Below, piece after piece: positions 8,046 through 15,711 of a stretch of DNA of 58,777 nt (positions are counted from its first letter, which is position 1; each line of letters opens with the position of its first letter). Made by a program: the position numbers and the translations under genes. Under the pieces are notes generated by a model. The model saw only the letters and a program-made list of their open reading frames with translations, was not told the origin of the DNA and ran no database searches. Location of the stretch: assembly GCA_031987425.1 (NCBI GenBank), contig DALZZL010000007.1:1-58777 (forward strand), given 5' to 3'. Origin of the DNA: Stenotrophomonas_A sp002429615 (GTDB lineage: Bacteria; Pseudomonadota; Gammaproteobacteria; Xanthomonadales; Xanthomonadaceae).

Positions 8046-9758
8046 TCAGTCGGCCGACTCGGCCCAACCTTGCCGCCGGGAGGTCTGGCCGATGCCGGGG
8101 TTGAACGAATTGCAGGGGTCCAGCGCCCGGTAGTGCTGCTCCAGCGCCGGCTTGGCCCGGTACAGATGGCCGACATTGTGTTCGGCCGGATACTCCGCGC
8201 CGCGCCGGTCCAGCGCCGTCCACATCGCATGTTCGATCGCCAGCGGGTCGTGGCCCTTGCGCACGATGTAGTCCTGGTGGAACACGTGGCAGAGGAAATG
8301 GCCGTAGTACAGCTTGTGCAGCAGCGTGTCGTCGATGTCCGGTGGCAACGTCTCCACCCATTGCGCATCGTTGCGGCGCAGGGCCACGTCCAGCGCCACG
8401 ATGTCCTCCACCGTGTCGCGGTGCGCCTGGCGGTAACGCACCGCCGCGCCGGCCACCGCGAAGCGATGCAGGAACGCCTTGCGCGCCTCGGCCGCGTCGC
8501 AATGGAAGAAGCCACCGGTGGTGCTGGCGTTGAAGTACTGCTTCAGGAACAGCTCCACCTGCGGTACCTGCGCGCGTCCCACCCGCAGCAGCAGATGGTG
8601 CTCGTAGCGGTCGCGGAATTCGTACATGCGCTTGGGCAGGTGCCGGGGCAGCAATCCCATCAGCGCCTGGATCACGCGGTCCGCGGCGCCGGGCAGGCCG
8701 ATCGCCTCGCACCAGCCATCGACGCGGCTCTTCAACGCGAAGGCACCCGGCACCCGCGCGGTGCCCAGGTGCTCGATCAGCAGGAAGCTGTCCTTGCCGT
8801 ATTTCTCGCCGATGTCGAAGGCATCGCGGTGCAGGTATTCACCGGCGATGGGCAGGGTGTCGAACTGCGTCAGCAGATAGCGGCGCACCTGGGTGAGATC
8901 GTCCGGTGCATTTGTGCCGATGTAGAACACCGCGCTGTCCTCGCGCGGGAAGGTATCCAGCCGCACCGCGAATACCGCCAGCCGGCCGGCCGAACCGGAG
9001 GCCTCGAACAGCCGCACCGGGTCGGCATTGAAGCGCGCGGGCGTGGTCGCATCGACATCGCGCACATGCTGGCCGTAATGATGGTCCGACGCCGCGCGGC
9101 TGGGGTCGTCGACGATATCGGCCTCGGTGTACGTGCCTGCCTCCAGGCGGCGCAGGATGTCTTCCGGTGCATCGCCCAGCGCGATGCCGAGATGGTTGAC
9201 CAGCCGCAGCTGGCCGTCCTCGCCGAGCTGTGCGTACAGCGCCAGCTCGGTGTACGCGGGGCCGCGCCGCACCAGCGCGCCGCCGGAGTTGTTGCAGATG
9301 CCGCCGAGCACGGAGGCGCCGATGCACGATGAGCCGATCACCGAGTGCGGCTCGCGTTGCAGCGGCTGCAGTATCTGTTCGAGCTGGTCCAGCGTCGCGC
9401 CCGGCAGGCAGACCACCTGGCGGCCATCGCGGATCGGCCGGATGCCGCGCAGGCGCTGCGTGCTGACGATCACCACCGGCCGGTCGTAGTCGTTGCCATC
9501 GGGCGTGGAGCCGCCGGTCAGGCCGGTATTGGCCGCCTGCAGGATCACGATGCAGCGCGCGGCCACGCAGGCCTGCAGCACCTGCCACATCTCCACCAGG
9601 CTGCCGGGGCGCACCACCGCGCGTACCGGTCCATCGCCGAAGCGGTAGCCCTTGCGATAGCGCCGCGTGGCGCGTTCGCCGGTCAGCACCTGCGATGCGC
9701 CGACGATGTCGCGCAGCAGGGGAATCGGGTCGAGCGCGGCGCCGTCCGTCTCAGGCAC
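8046..9758 (-). CDS. dld: Quinone-dependent D-lactate dehydrogenase
   Basis: A 570-residue FAD enzyme that oxidises D-lactate to pyruvate at the inner membrane. The start is taken at GTG 9758, giving the length of E. coli Dld and an 8-bp overlap with lldD; an upstream GTG at 9803 would add 15 unlikely residues. The FAD-binding PP-loop NTGLTGGSTP is at about 77-86, and GSSCIGASVLGGICNNSGG lies about 60 residues further on. The C-terminal membrane-binding part has HCDAAEARKAFLHRFAVAGAA and ends HLYRAKPALEQHYRALDPCNSFNPGIG, as in Dld. It is the third gene of lldR-lldD-dld, so both lactate enantiomers are handled by one operon. No lactate permease lies next to it. Confidence 0.95.
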   Translation of the reverse strand: MPETDGAALDPIPLLRDIVGASQVLTGERATRRYRKGYRFGDGPVRAVVRPGSLVEMWQVLQACVAARCIVILQAANTGLTGGSTPDGNDYDRPVVIVSTQRLRGIRPIRDGRQVVCLPGATLDQLEQILQPLQREPHSVIGSSCIGASVLGGICNNSGGALVRRGPAYTELALYAQLGEDGQLRLVNHLGIALGDAPEDILRRLEAGTYTEADIVDDPSRAASDHHYGQHVRDVDATTPARFNADPVRLFEASGSAGRLAVFAVRLDTFPREDSAVFYIGTNAPDDLTQVRRYLLTQFDTLPIAGEYLHRDAFDIGEKYGKDSFLLIEHLGTARVPGAFALKSRVDGWCEAIGLPGAADRVIQALMGLLPRHLPKRMYEFRDRYEHHLLLRVGRAQVPQVELFLKQYFNASTTGGFFHCDAAEARKAFLHRFAVAGAAVRYRQAHRDTVEDIVALDVALRRNDAQWVETLPPDIDDTLLHKLYYGHFLCHVFHQDYIVRKGHDPLAIEHAMWTALDRRGAEYPAEHNVGHLYRAKPALEQHYRALDPCNSFNPGIGQTSRRQGWAESAD

Positions 9759-10890
9759 CCCGTACCAGAAGGTGGCGGTCGATATCCGCGATCGACTTCG
9801 CACCGGTGAGGATCATCGCCACGCGCATCTCCTTCTCGATCAGGTCCAGCAGATTCGCCACGCCGGCTTCGCCCGCCGCGGCCAGCGCGTAGACGAAGGC
9901 GCGGCCGAGCAGCACGCCGTCGGCGCCCAGTGCCAGCATACGCAGGACATCCAGCCCGTTGCGGATACCCGAGTCGGCCAGGATGCGCAGGTCGCCCTGT
10001 ACCGCATCGGCGATCGCCGGCAGCGCGCGCGCGGTGGAGGGCACGCCATCCAGCTGGCGTCCGCCATGGTTGGACACCACGATGCCATCGGCGCCGAAAC
10101 GGACCGCCTCACGCGCGTCGTCGGGGTCGAGGATGCCCTTGATGACCATCGGGCCCTGCCAGAACTCGCGGATCCACTCCAGGTCCTTCCACGAGATCGA
10201 ATGGTCGAAATTGCTGGCGAGCCAGCCGATGTAGTCGGCCAGCCCGGTCGGGTGGCCGCGATATGTGGAGATATTGCCCAGATCGTGCGGCCGCCCGCGC
10301 AGGCCCACGTCCCATGCCCAGCGCGGATGGGTGACGGCCTGCAGCATGCGCCGCAGCGGCGCATTCGGGCCGCTCATGCCCGAATGCGCATCGCGGTAGC
10401 GTGCGCCCGGCGTGGGCATGTCCACGGTGAACACCAGCGTGGTGACGCCCGCCGCGCGCGCGCGTTCCAGCGCGTTGCGCATGAAGCCGCGGTCACGCAG
10501 CACATAAAGCTGGAACCACATCGGCCGCTCGAGGGCCGGCGCCACTTCCTCGATCGGGCACACCGACACCGTGGACAGGGTGAACGGCACGCCTTTGCGT
10601 GCGGCGGCCCGTGCGGCCTGCACCTCGCCGCGACGGGCATACATGCCGGTCAGGCCGACCGGTGCCAGCGCCAGCGGCAGCTTGAGCTGCTCGCCGAACA
10701 GCTCGGTCTCCAGGCTCACGCCGGTCATGTCCTGCAGCACGCGCTGGCGCAGCGCGATGTCGGCCAGGTCGTCCACATTGCGCCGCAACGTGCGCTCGGC
10801 ATAGGCGCCGCCGTCGATGTAGTGGAACAGGAACGGTGGCAGGCGCGACTTCGCGGCGGCGCGGTAATCGGTGGAGGCGGAAATGATCAT
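9751..10890 (-). CDS. lldD: FMN-dependent L-lactate dehydrogenase
   Basis: A 379-residue member of the alpha-hydroxyacid oxidase family. It oxidises L-lactate to pyruvate and feeds the respiratory chain. The active-site motif SNHGGRQLDG includes His275. LAPVGLTGMYARRGEV (about 75-90) and the FMN-binding core WFQLYVLRDR (125-134) and TVDMPTPGARYRD (155-167) are present. Length matches E. coli LldD (396) closely. The gene overlaps lldR by 4 bp at its start and dld by 8 bp at its end, which indicates a coupled operon under LldR control. Confidence 0.96.
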   Translation of the reverse strand: MIISASTDYRAAAKSRLPPFLFHYIDGGAYAERTLRRNVDDLADIALRQRVLQDMTGVSLETELFGEQLKLPLALAPVGLTGMYARRGEVQAARAAARKGVPFTLSTVSVCPIEEVAPALERPMWFQLYVLRDRGFMRNALERARAAGVTTLVFTVDMPTPGARYRDAHSGMSGPNAPLRRMLQAVTHPRWAWDVGLRGRPHDLGNISTYRGHPTGLADYIGWLASNFDHSISWKDLEWIREFWQGPMVIKGILDPDDAREAVRFGADGIVVSNHGGRQLDGVPSTARALPAIADAVQGDLRILADSGIRNGLDVLRMLALGADGVLLGRAFVYALAAAGEAGVANLLDLIEKEMRVAMILTGAKSIADIDRHLLVRGA

Positions 10891-11687
10891 GGGGCGCGTG
10901 GCGTGGGGGAGGGGAGGCGGGAGGCGCGGTCGCGACGCGCCGCGTTGTCATCCAGGGCGCGCAGGGCGTCATGGACGAACTGGAGGTGGTGTTCCGCGGC
11001 CGCGCGCGCGGCCGGCGCGTCGCCGGCGAGCAGGGCGTCATGCAGTGCCTGGTGCTGCTGCGCGAGTGCAGGTCCGGTGCGCGGATCGCGATAGAGCGCC
11101 TGCCGGCTCTGCGAGATGTTGTCCTGCAGGAGCGCGAACAGGCCGCGCATCACCTGCACCAGCACCAGGTTGTGCGATGCCTCGGCGATGGCGAGATGGA
11201 AACGCGCGTCGGCCAGTGCTTCGGCGCCGGCATCGGCGCGCGCATGCGCCTGGCCCATCGCCTCGAATGCGGCATGGATGCGGGCGCGATCCTCGTCGGT
11301 AGCGCGCAACGCCGCATGCCAGGCGGTCGCCGCTTCGAGCGCATGCCGGGTTTCCAGTACGTCGAAGCGGTATTCCGGGTCGGCCTCCAGCACCGGCCGG
11401 TAGCTGGCAAGCGGCTCGACTACCGGGTGCGCCGGTGCCTGCACATAGGTGCCGCCGCCCGCGCGGGTCACCAGCAGGCCAAGGCTGCTCAGCTGCTGGA
11501 TCGCCTCGCGCACCACGCTGCGCGATACCCCCAGCTCGGCGGTCAGCGTGCGCTCGGCGGGCAGGCGCTGGCCGGCCTGCAGGTCACGCTCGACGATGAG
11601 CCGGCGCAGGCGCGCGGCGGTGCGGTCCGAGAGCCGCTCGGGCTCGGGGGTCATTGGTCCGACCAGATCGGGAGGTGATATCGCCAT
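10887..11687 (-). CDS. lldR: GntR/FadR-family transcriptional regulator of lactate use
   Basis: Up to 266 residues. The GntR winged helix (about 22-90) includes the recognition region LPAERTLTAELGVSRSVVREAIQQLSSLGLL, and the FCD effector domain fills the C-terminal part. The lactate genes directly behind it identify it as LldR. Two starts are possible: ATG 11687, which lies inside an 11-bp inverted repeat, and ATG 11654, which directly follows a TGGTCCGACCA operator on this strand. Neither has a clear Shine-Dalgarno. The longer form is listed because it keeps the whole frame. Expected behaviour: autoregulation and repression relieved by L-lactate, as known for the family. Confidence 0.92.
   Translation of the reverse strand: MAISPPDLVGPMTPEPERLSDRTAARLRRLIVERDLQAGQRLPAERTLTAELGVSRSVVREAIQQLSSLGLLVTRAGGGTYVQAPAHPVVEPLASYRPVLEADPEYRFDVLETRHALEAATAWHAALRATDEDRARIHAAFEAMGQAHARADAGAEALADARFHLAIAEASHNLVLVQVMRGLFALLQDNISQSRQALYRDPRTGPALAQQHQALHDALLAGDAPAARAAAEHHLQFVHDALRALDDNAARRDRASRLPSPTPRAP
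11655..11665. promoter_or_regulatory. Putative LldR operator, proximal
   Basis: TGGTCCGACCA is a dyad of the type TGGT-N3-ACCA bound by FadR-subfamily GntR regulators. It lies at the possible second start codon of lldR and about 98 bp from an equivalent site at 11753. Confidence 0.6.
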
Positions 11688-11710
11688 GGGCGCCCATTAG
11701 GCGCCCATGG
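11684..11710. repeat. 11-bp inverted repeat at the lldR start
   Basis: CCATGGGCGCC (11684-11694) and GGCGCCCATGG (11700-11710) are perfect inverted arms around a 5-bp spacer. The ATG listed for lldR lies in the left arm. It could be an operator, or an mRNA hairpin hiding the start. Confidence 0.7.
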
Positions 11711-11752
11711 TTGCGTGGGATCAAGGCAACAGCCCGTTCCGGCGCGCGCTTC

Positions 11753-11763
11753 TGGTCAGACCA
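11753..11763. promoter_or_regulatory. Putative LldR operator, distal
   Basis: TGGTCAGACCA, embedded in the perfect 13-bp palindrome CTGGTCAGACCAG (11752-11764), overlaps the stop codon of the methyltransferase gene. With the site at 11655 it makes a spaced operator pair flanking the presumed lldR promoter. Confidence 0.6.
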
Positions 11764-12355
11764 GTCGCCACGGCAGCAGGCGACCGGTCTGCGCCGCATA
11801 GGCCGGATAAGCCTGCGGGAAAGCCTCGTGCAGCGCCTGTTCCTCGACCTGGATACGGCGTGCGAAGGCCCAGCACACCGGTACGAACAGCAGCGGCAGG
11901 GCGAAGGCATTGCCCAGGCCGACACCGAGGCCGAGGAAGCACAGCAGCGCGCCGGTATAGGAGGGATGGCGGATCCAGCGATACGGACCGCTGCGCACCA
12001 GCTCGTGGCCCTGCTGCACGCTGACATCGACGGTGAAGAAGCGTGCCAGCACGTGGATCGACCAGATGCGCAGGACCAGGCCCGTGGCGATCAGCGCGCA
12101 GCCGGCCCAGCGCATCGGGACATGCCAGCTCGTGGGCAGGTGGCCATGGCCGGAGATCGTGACCGCCACCGCGGCGGCGATGCCGAGCATCAGCAGGCGC
12201 CACAGCAGGCCGAGGGTGCCGGCGTCGCGGCCACCGCCATCGGCGGCGCGGCGGCGCAGACCCAGCCAGATTTCATTCGCGGCCCAGACCAGGTTGAGGG
12301 CGAGGAACAGCAGCTGCGGCTGCACGGGGGCGGCGTGGGCGGTGATGGCGATCAT
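11756..12355 (-). CDS. Isoprenylcysteine carboxyl methyltransferase (ICMT)-family membrane methyltransferase
   Basis: A 199-residue integral membrane protein with about four to five hydrophobic helices. The C-terminal SAM-binding signature is clear: ELVRSGPYRWIRHPSYTG (about 127-144) followed by EEQALHEAFPQAYPAYAAQTGRLLPW near the end. Bacterial members methylate small molecules, lipids or unknown substrates; the substrate here is not known. The ATG at 12355 has a strong GAGGAGG eight bases upstream. It is divergent from a histidine kinase/response regulator pair 146 bp away, which may control it. Confidence 0.85.
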   Translation of the reverse strand: MIAITAHAAPVQPQLLFLALNLVWAANEIWLGLRRRAADGGGRDAGTLGLLWRLLMLGIAAAVAVTISGHGHLPTSWHVPMRWAGCALIATGLVLRIWSIHVLARFFTVDVSVQQGHELVRSGPYRWIRHPSYTGALLCFLGLGVGLGNAFALPLLFVPVCWAFARRIQVEEQALHEAFPQAYPAYAAQTGRLLPWRLV

Positions 12356-12501
12356 GGGACGGCCTCCTCTGGGAATGTGGCCAGTCTCCGCGCGGCGCGC
12401 GTACCTGTCAGGAGCCGGTCGTCATCGAAGCTGCCTGCCGGAAGTCACTTTCTGCGTCCGCCCCATTGCCGCCACGTGGCCCGGGCTGCCAGCATCGCCC
12501 C

Positions 12502-13599
12502 ATGCCCGCCTTCCTGCGCGAACTGCTCAAGCCCCTCAGCCTGGCCGGCCTGCTGACGCTGGGCGCCATCGCGTTGTCGTTCACCCTGACCGAATCGCCT
12601 TACGGCCCGTGGCGCTGGATCGCCTGGAGCGCCTTCGTGCTGGGTTTCGTCGTGCAGAGCGACGTGCCACGGCGCTTGGACCATGCCCTGCTGCTCGTGC
12701 AGGCCTGCATCGCCATGGTGCTGGTGTGGATGGAAATCCGCACCGGCACCGCGCCGGTGCTGACCGTGATCGTGGTGGCGATGGCGGCGCGGCGCTGGCC
12801 ACGCCTGGCGGTGTGGGGCCTGGCGCTGGCGATGGATATCGCGATGTACCTGATGCTCCTGCGCCTGGATGACTTCAAGCCGTGGCTGGTGGTCTCGCTC
12901 TATGGCGGGTTCCAGGCGTTCGCGGCGCTGACCACTTATTACGCGATGGAGGCTGGCCGCACGCGTGACGCACTGATGCACGTCAATGCCGACCTGCTCG
13001 CCACCCGCGCCCTGCTCGCCGACAGCGCGCGCGATGCCGAGCGCCTGCGCCTGTCGCGCGAACTGCACGACGTGGCCGGGCACAAGCTCACCGCCATGCG
13101 GCTCAACCTGCGCCGCCTGGCGGCCGATCCGGCGCTGGCCGGACATGCCGAACTGGCGCTGGCCGAACAGCTCTCGGCCGAACTGCTGGGCGATATCCGC
13201 AACGTCGTGCGCTCGATGCGCGACGATCCCGGCATGAACCTGGAAACCGCATTGCGTGCGCTGGCCGCACCGTTCCCGCGCCCGAGCCTTGCCGTGCACA
13301 TCGACCCGCAGGTGCGCATCCGCGACACCCATGTGGCCGAGGTCGTCTTGCGGCTGGCGCAGGAATCGCTGACCAATGCCGCGCGCCATGCCGACGCCGA
13401 CCATGTGCGCCTGCACCTTTCCCAGCGCGACGACATGCTCTGCGTGGACATCGAGGACGACGGCGCCGCGCCGGCCAAGCTGTGCGAGGGCAACGGCATC
13501 GCCGGCATGCGCGAGCGGGTGGCGGCGCTGAAGGGACAACTGGAACTGGGTCGTGGCGCACGCGGCGGCCTGCGCCTGAGTGCGAAACTGCCTGCATGA
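12502..13599 (+). CDS. DesK/NarX-type membrane sensor histidine kinase
   Basis: 365 residues from ATG 12502 (a TTG at 12466 would add 12). About five transmembrane segments fill residues 13-148 without a large periplasmic loop, suggesting that it senses the membrane itself. The HisKA_3 dimerisation box LSRELHDVAGHKLTAMR puts the phospho-accepting His at 189. The HATPase domain has the N box ESLTNAARHA and the G box GNGIAGMRERV. Its stop overlaps the response regulator start by ATGA, so the two are co-translated. The ligand is unknown. The divergent ICMT-family gene is a plausible target. Confidence 0.93.
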   Translation: MPAFLRELLKPLSLAGLLTLGAIALSFTLTESPYGPWRWIAWSAFVLGFVVQSDVPRRLDHALLLVQACIAMVLVWMEIRTGTAPVLTVIVVAMAARRWPRLAVWGLALAMDIAMYLMLLRLDDFKPWLVVSLYGGFQAFAALTTYYAMEAGRTRDALMHVNADLLATRALLADSARDAERLRLSRELHDVAGHKLTAMRLNLRRLAADPALAGHAELALAEQLSAELLGDIRNVVRSMRDDPGMNLETALRALAAPFPRPSLAVHIDPQVRIRDTHVAEVVLRLAQESLTNAARHADADHVRLHLSQRDDMLCVDIEDDGAAPAKLCEGNGIAGMRERVAALKGQLELGRGARGGLRLSAKLPA

Positions 13600-14234
13600 C
13601 GTCTTCTCCGCTTCGCCTCGCCCTGGCCGACGACCAGATCCTGGTCCGTGCCGGCCTGCGCGCGCTGCTGCAGGACCAGGGCCTGGTGGTGGCGATCGAA
13701 GCCGACGACGGCCAGTCGCTGCTCGACCAGCTGCAGCCGGGCACGGTGGACGTGGTGCTCAGCGATATCCGCATGCCGGGGATGGATGGCATCGAGGCGC
13801 TGCGGCAACTGCGCGCGCGCGGCGATGACGTGCCGGTGCTGCTGCTGACCACGTTCGACGATGCTGACCTGCTGCTGCAGGCGCGCGATGCCGGTGCGCA
13901 GGGCTTCCTGCTGAAGGATGCCGCGCCGGAGGACCTGCACGAGGCGATCACCCGCGTGGCCGCCGGCGAGACCCTGCTGCAACCGGTCAGTACCGACCCG
14001 GTGCGCGCGCGCTACCGCTATCGCGACGAGGCGCCGCCGACGGACACCTTCGGCGAGCGCGAGGTGGCCATCCTGCGCCTGCTGGCCGGCGGCTACTCGA
14101 ACAAGGAAATCGCGCGCACGTTGTTCCTGGCCGAGGGCACGGTGAAGAACTACGTCTCCAACATCCTGGACAAGCTCGGCACACGGGATCGCACGCGGGC
14201 GGTGCTGAAGGCGATCACGCTGCGGGTGATCTGA
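13596..14234 (+). CDS. NarL/DesR-type response regulator
   Basis: 212 residues. The receiver domain (1-120) has the acidic pair Asp12-Asp13, phospho-acceptor Asp57 (VVLSDIRMPGMDG), Thr85 and Lys107 region (LLKDAAPEDL). A LuxR-type helix-turn-helix follows at about 147-205 (FGEREVAILRLLAGGYSNKEIA...GTVKNYVSNILDKLGTRDRT). The start is set by the 4-bp overlap with the kinase gene. It is the partner of that kinase. Targets are not shown by the sequence. Confidence 0.95.
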   Translation: MTSSPLRLALADDQILVRAGLRALLQDQGLVVAIEADDGQSLLDQLQPGTVDVVLSDIRMPGMDGIEALRQLRARGDDVPVLLLTTFDDADLLLQARDAGAQGFLLKDAAPEDLHEAITRVAAGETLLQPVSTDPVRARYRYRDEAPPTDTFGEREVAILRLLAGGYSNKEIARTLFLAEGTVKNYVSNILDKLGTRDRTRAVLKAITLRVI

Positions 14235-14303
14235 GCGCAGCGCAGCGGCCGCCTTGATGGCGCGCCGCCCTGCCCAACCCCCCTGCTGCTCACCGCCCCT
14301 GTT

Positions 14304-14363
14304 GTAGGAGCGGCTTCAGCCGCGACCGCCAGATCCCCCCGTCGCGGCTGAAGCCGCTCCTAC
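14304..14363. repeat. Paired GTAG-type REP palindromes
   Basis: GTAGGAGCGGCTTCAGCC (continuing GCGAC, 14304-14326) faces its exact inverse complement at 14341-14363 across 14 bp. The same 23-mer recurs at 22537 and 57757. The pair sits between convergent genes and could act as a bidirectional terminator. The GTAG head is typical of REP elements mobilised by RAYT transposases. Confidence 0.85.
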
Positions 14364-14391
14364 ACAGGCCTCAAACCGCGCAACCGCCGCC

Positions 14392-15414
14392 TCAACGCCT
14401 CACATCAAACCGACCTTCGCCGATCAGCGCTTCCACCTCGTCCACCGATACCGGATTGAAGTCGCCGGGAATCGTGTGCTTCAAACACGCCGCGGCCAAC
14501 CCGAAGCGCACCGCACCTTCCGCGCTTCGCCCATCGATCAACCCATGCAACACGCCGGCGGCGAACGCATCGCCACCACCGATGCGATCGACGATGGCAG
14601 TAACCGATTCGGCCGGCGCGAGCGCTTCGGTGCCATCACTCCCCAGCAGCATCGCCCCCAGGCTGTGATGGTCCACGCTCAGCGTCGCCCGCTGCGTGCA
14701 TGCCATCCAGCGCAGCTGCGGAAATGCCGCGAACGCCATCGCCGCCGCCGCCCGCACACGCTCGCGCACATCTTCCTGGGTGAACTCGCCCCCCAGCACC
14801 ACGCCGATGTCGCGATAGTCGGCGAAGACGATGTCGGCACAGGCGAACAGTTCGCGCAGCACGCCGGCGGCATCGCCCTGCCAGCGCTGCCAGAGCTTGG
14901 GGCGGAAGTTGCCGTCGAACGACACGCGCACGCCCAGCGCCCGCGCCGCACGCGCCGCCGCGATCGTGGCCTGCGCCGCCTCGGGACCCAGCGCCGGACT
15001 CACGCCTGACAGATGCAGCCAGTCAGCGCCCTGCAGCAGCGCCTGCCAGTCGTAATCCTGCGGCGGCGCCAATGCGAAGGCGGAATCGGCGCGGTCGTAG
15101 ACCACCTCGCTGGCGCGATGGCCCGCGCCGGTGGTGAGGAAGTACAGGCCCATGCGTCCGGGGACCGCACGCACCCGCGCGGTATCGACGCCATGCCGGC
15201 GCAGCTCGCCAGTCGCCGCGGCGCCGAGCGGGTTGTCGGCCACGGTGCCGAGCATCGCCACCTCGTGGCCGAAATGCGCCAGCGATACCGCGACGTTTGC
15301 TTCCGCACCGCCGACATGCACGTCCAGCCGCGGTGACTGCAGCAGCAGCTCACGGCCCGGTGCGCCCAGGCGCAACAGCAGTTCTCCGAAACAGACCACG
15401 CGGGTACGACGCAT
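14392..15414 (-). CDS. kdgK: 2-dehydro-3-deoxygluconokinase (PfkB family)
   Basis: A 340-residue ribokinase-fold sugar kinase that phosphorylates KDG to KDPG, the entry to the Entner-Doudoroff split. The N-terminal substrate motif VHVGGAEANVAVSLAHFG (about 33-50) and the C-terminal signature RIGGGDAFAAGVLHGL with the catalytic Asp are present. DGNFRPKLW in the middle is typical of KdgK. The ATG at 15414 has AAGGA upstream. It is divergent from a large TBDR, and a TAGAAT -10 with an overlapping ATGACACCG site lies just before it, tying it to the uronate regulon with kduI and kduD. Confidence 0.9.
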   Translation of the reverse strand: MRRTRVVCFGELLLRLGAPGRELLLQSPRLDVHVGGAEANVAVSLAHFGHEVAMLGTVADNPLGAAATGELRRHGVDTARVRAVPGRMGLYFLTTGAGHRASEVVYDRADSAFALAPPQDYDWQALLQGADWLHLSGVSPALGPEAAQATIAAARAARALGVRVSFDGNFRPKLWQRWQGDAAGVLRELFACADIVFADYRDIGVVLGGEFTQEDVRERVRAAAAMAFAAFPQLRWMACTQRATLSVDHHSLGAMLLGSDGTEALAPAESVTAIVDRIGGGDAFAAGVLHGLIDGRSAEGAVRFGLAAACLKHTIPGDFNPVSVDEVEALIGEGRFDVRR

Positions 15415-15460
15415 GCGGCTTTTCCTTGGTGCGGACGGGGCAGGGTAACCAGTGTGAAAC

Positions 15461-15477
15461 TGACCATCGGTGTCATT
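15461..15477 (-). promoter_or_regulatory. Putative uronate-regulon operator at the kdgK promoter
   Basis: On the minus strand the site reads AATGACACCGATGGTCA, overlapping the TAGAAT -10 (15475-15480). It differs at only one position from the site in front of kduI (AATGACACCGGTGGTCA). Confidence 0.5.
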
Positions 15478-15638
15478 CTACAAGCCGTTGAAAATGTCCC
15501 GCCAGCGTCGCAGTTTGTGGCCGTTTTGACATCATGGGTAAAACAATCGGGGGTGTATGCCCGGATTGGGCACAAAAACCCCGCAAACCTTGCTGCGCTG
15601 CAAGATGTGACGGCGTGAAGCAGCTGCTAACGTCTTTT

Positions 15639-15655
15639 TGGCCAGCGGTGTCATC
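15639..15655 (-). promoter_or_regulatory. Putative uronate-regulon operator upstream of the TBDR
   Basis: On the minus strand the site reads GATGACACCGCTGGCCA, sharing the 9-bp half-site ATGACACCG with three other intergenic sites near uronate genes. It lies 57 bp before the TBDR start at 15712. Confidence 0.45.
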
Positions 15656-15711
15656 CGTTGGAACACTACCTGGAAAACAACGTAGTTCATGGACCCTTGG
15701 GAGGGGAGGAC

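Noticed and set aside
8070..9332. 420-codon plus-strand frame opposite dld
   Set aside because: Dld is certain by motifs and length; this frame lacks any recognisable sequence.
9756..9803. GTG 9803 as start of dld
   Set aside because: It adds 15 residues without similarity to Dld and extends the overlap with lldD; GTG 9758 gives the usual length.
14304..14363. CRISPR-like or IR-bounded mobile element made of repeated 23-mers
   Set aside because: Only inverted pairs with short varying spacers; no array, no cas genes, no transposase. They fit REP elements.
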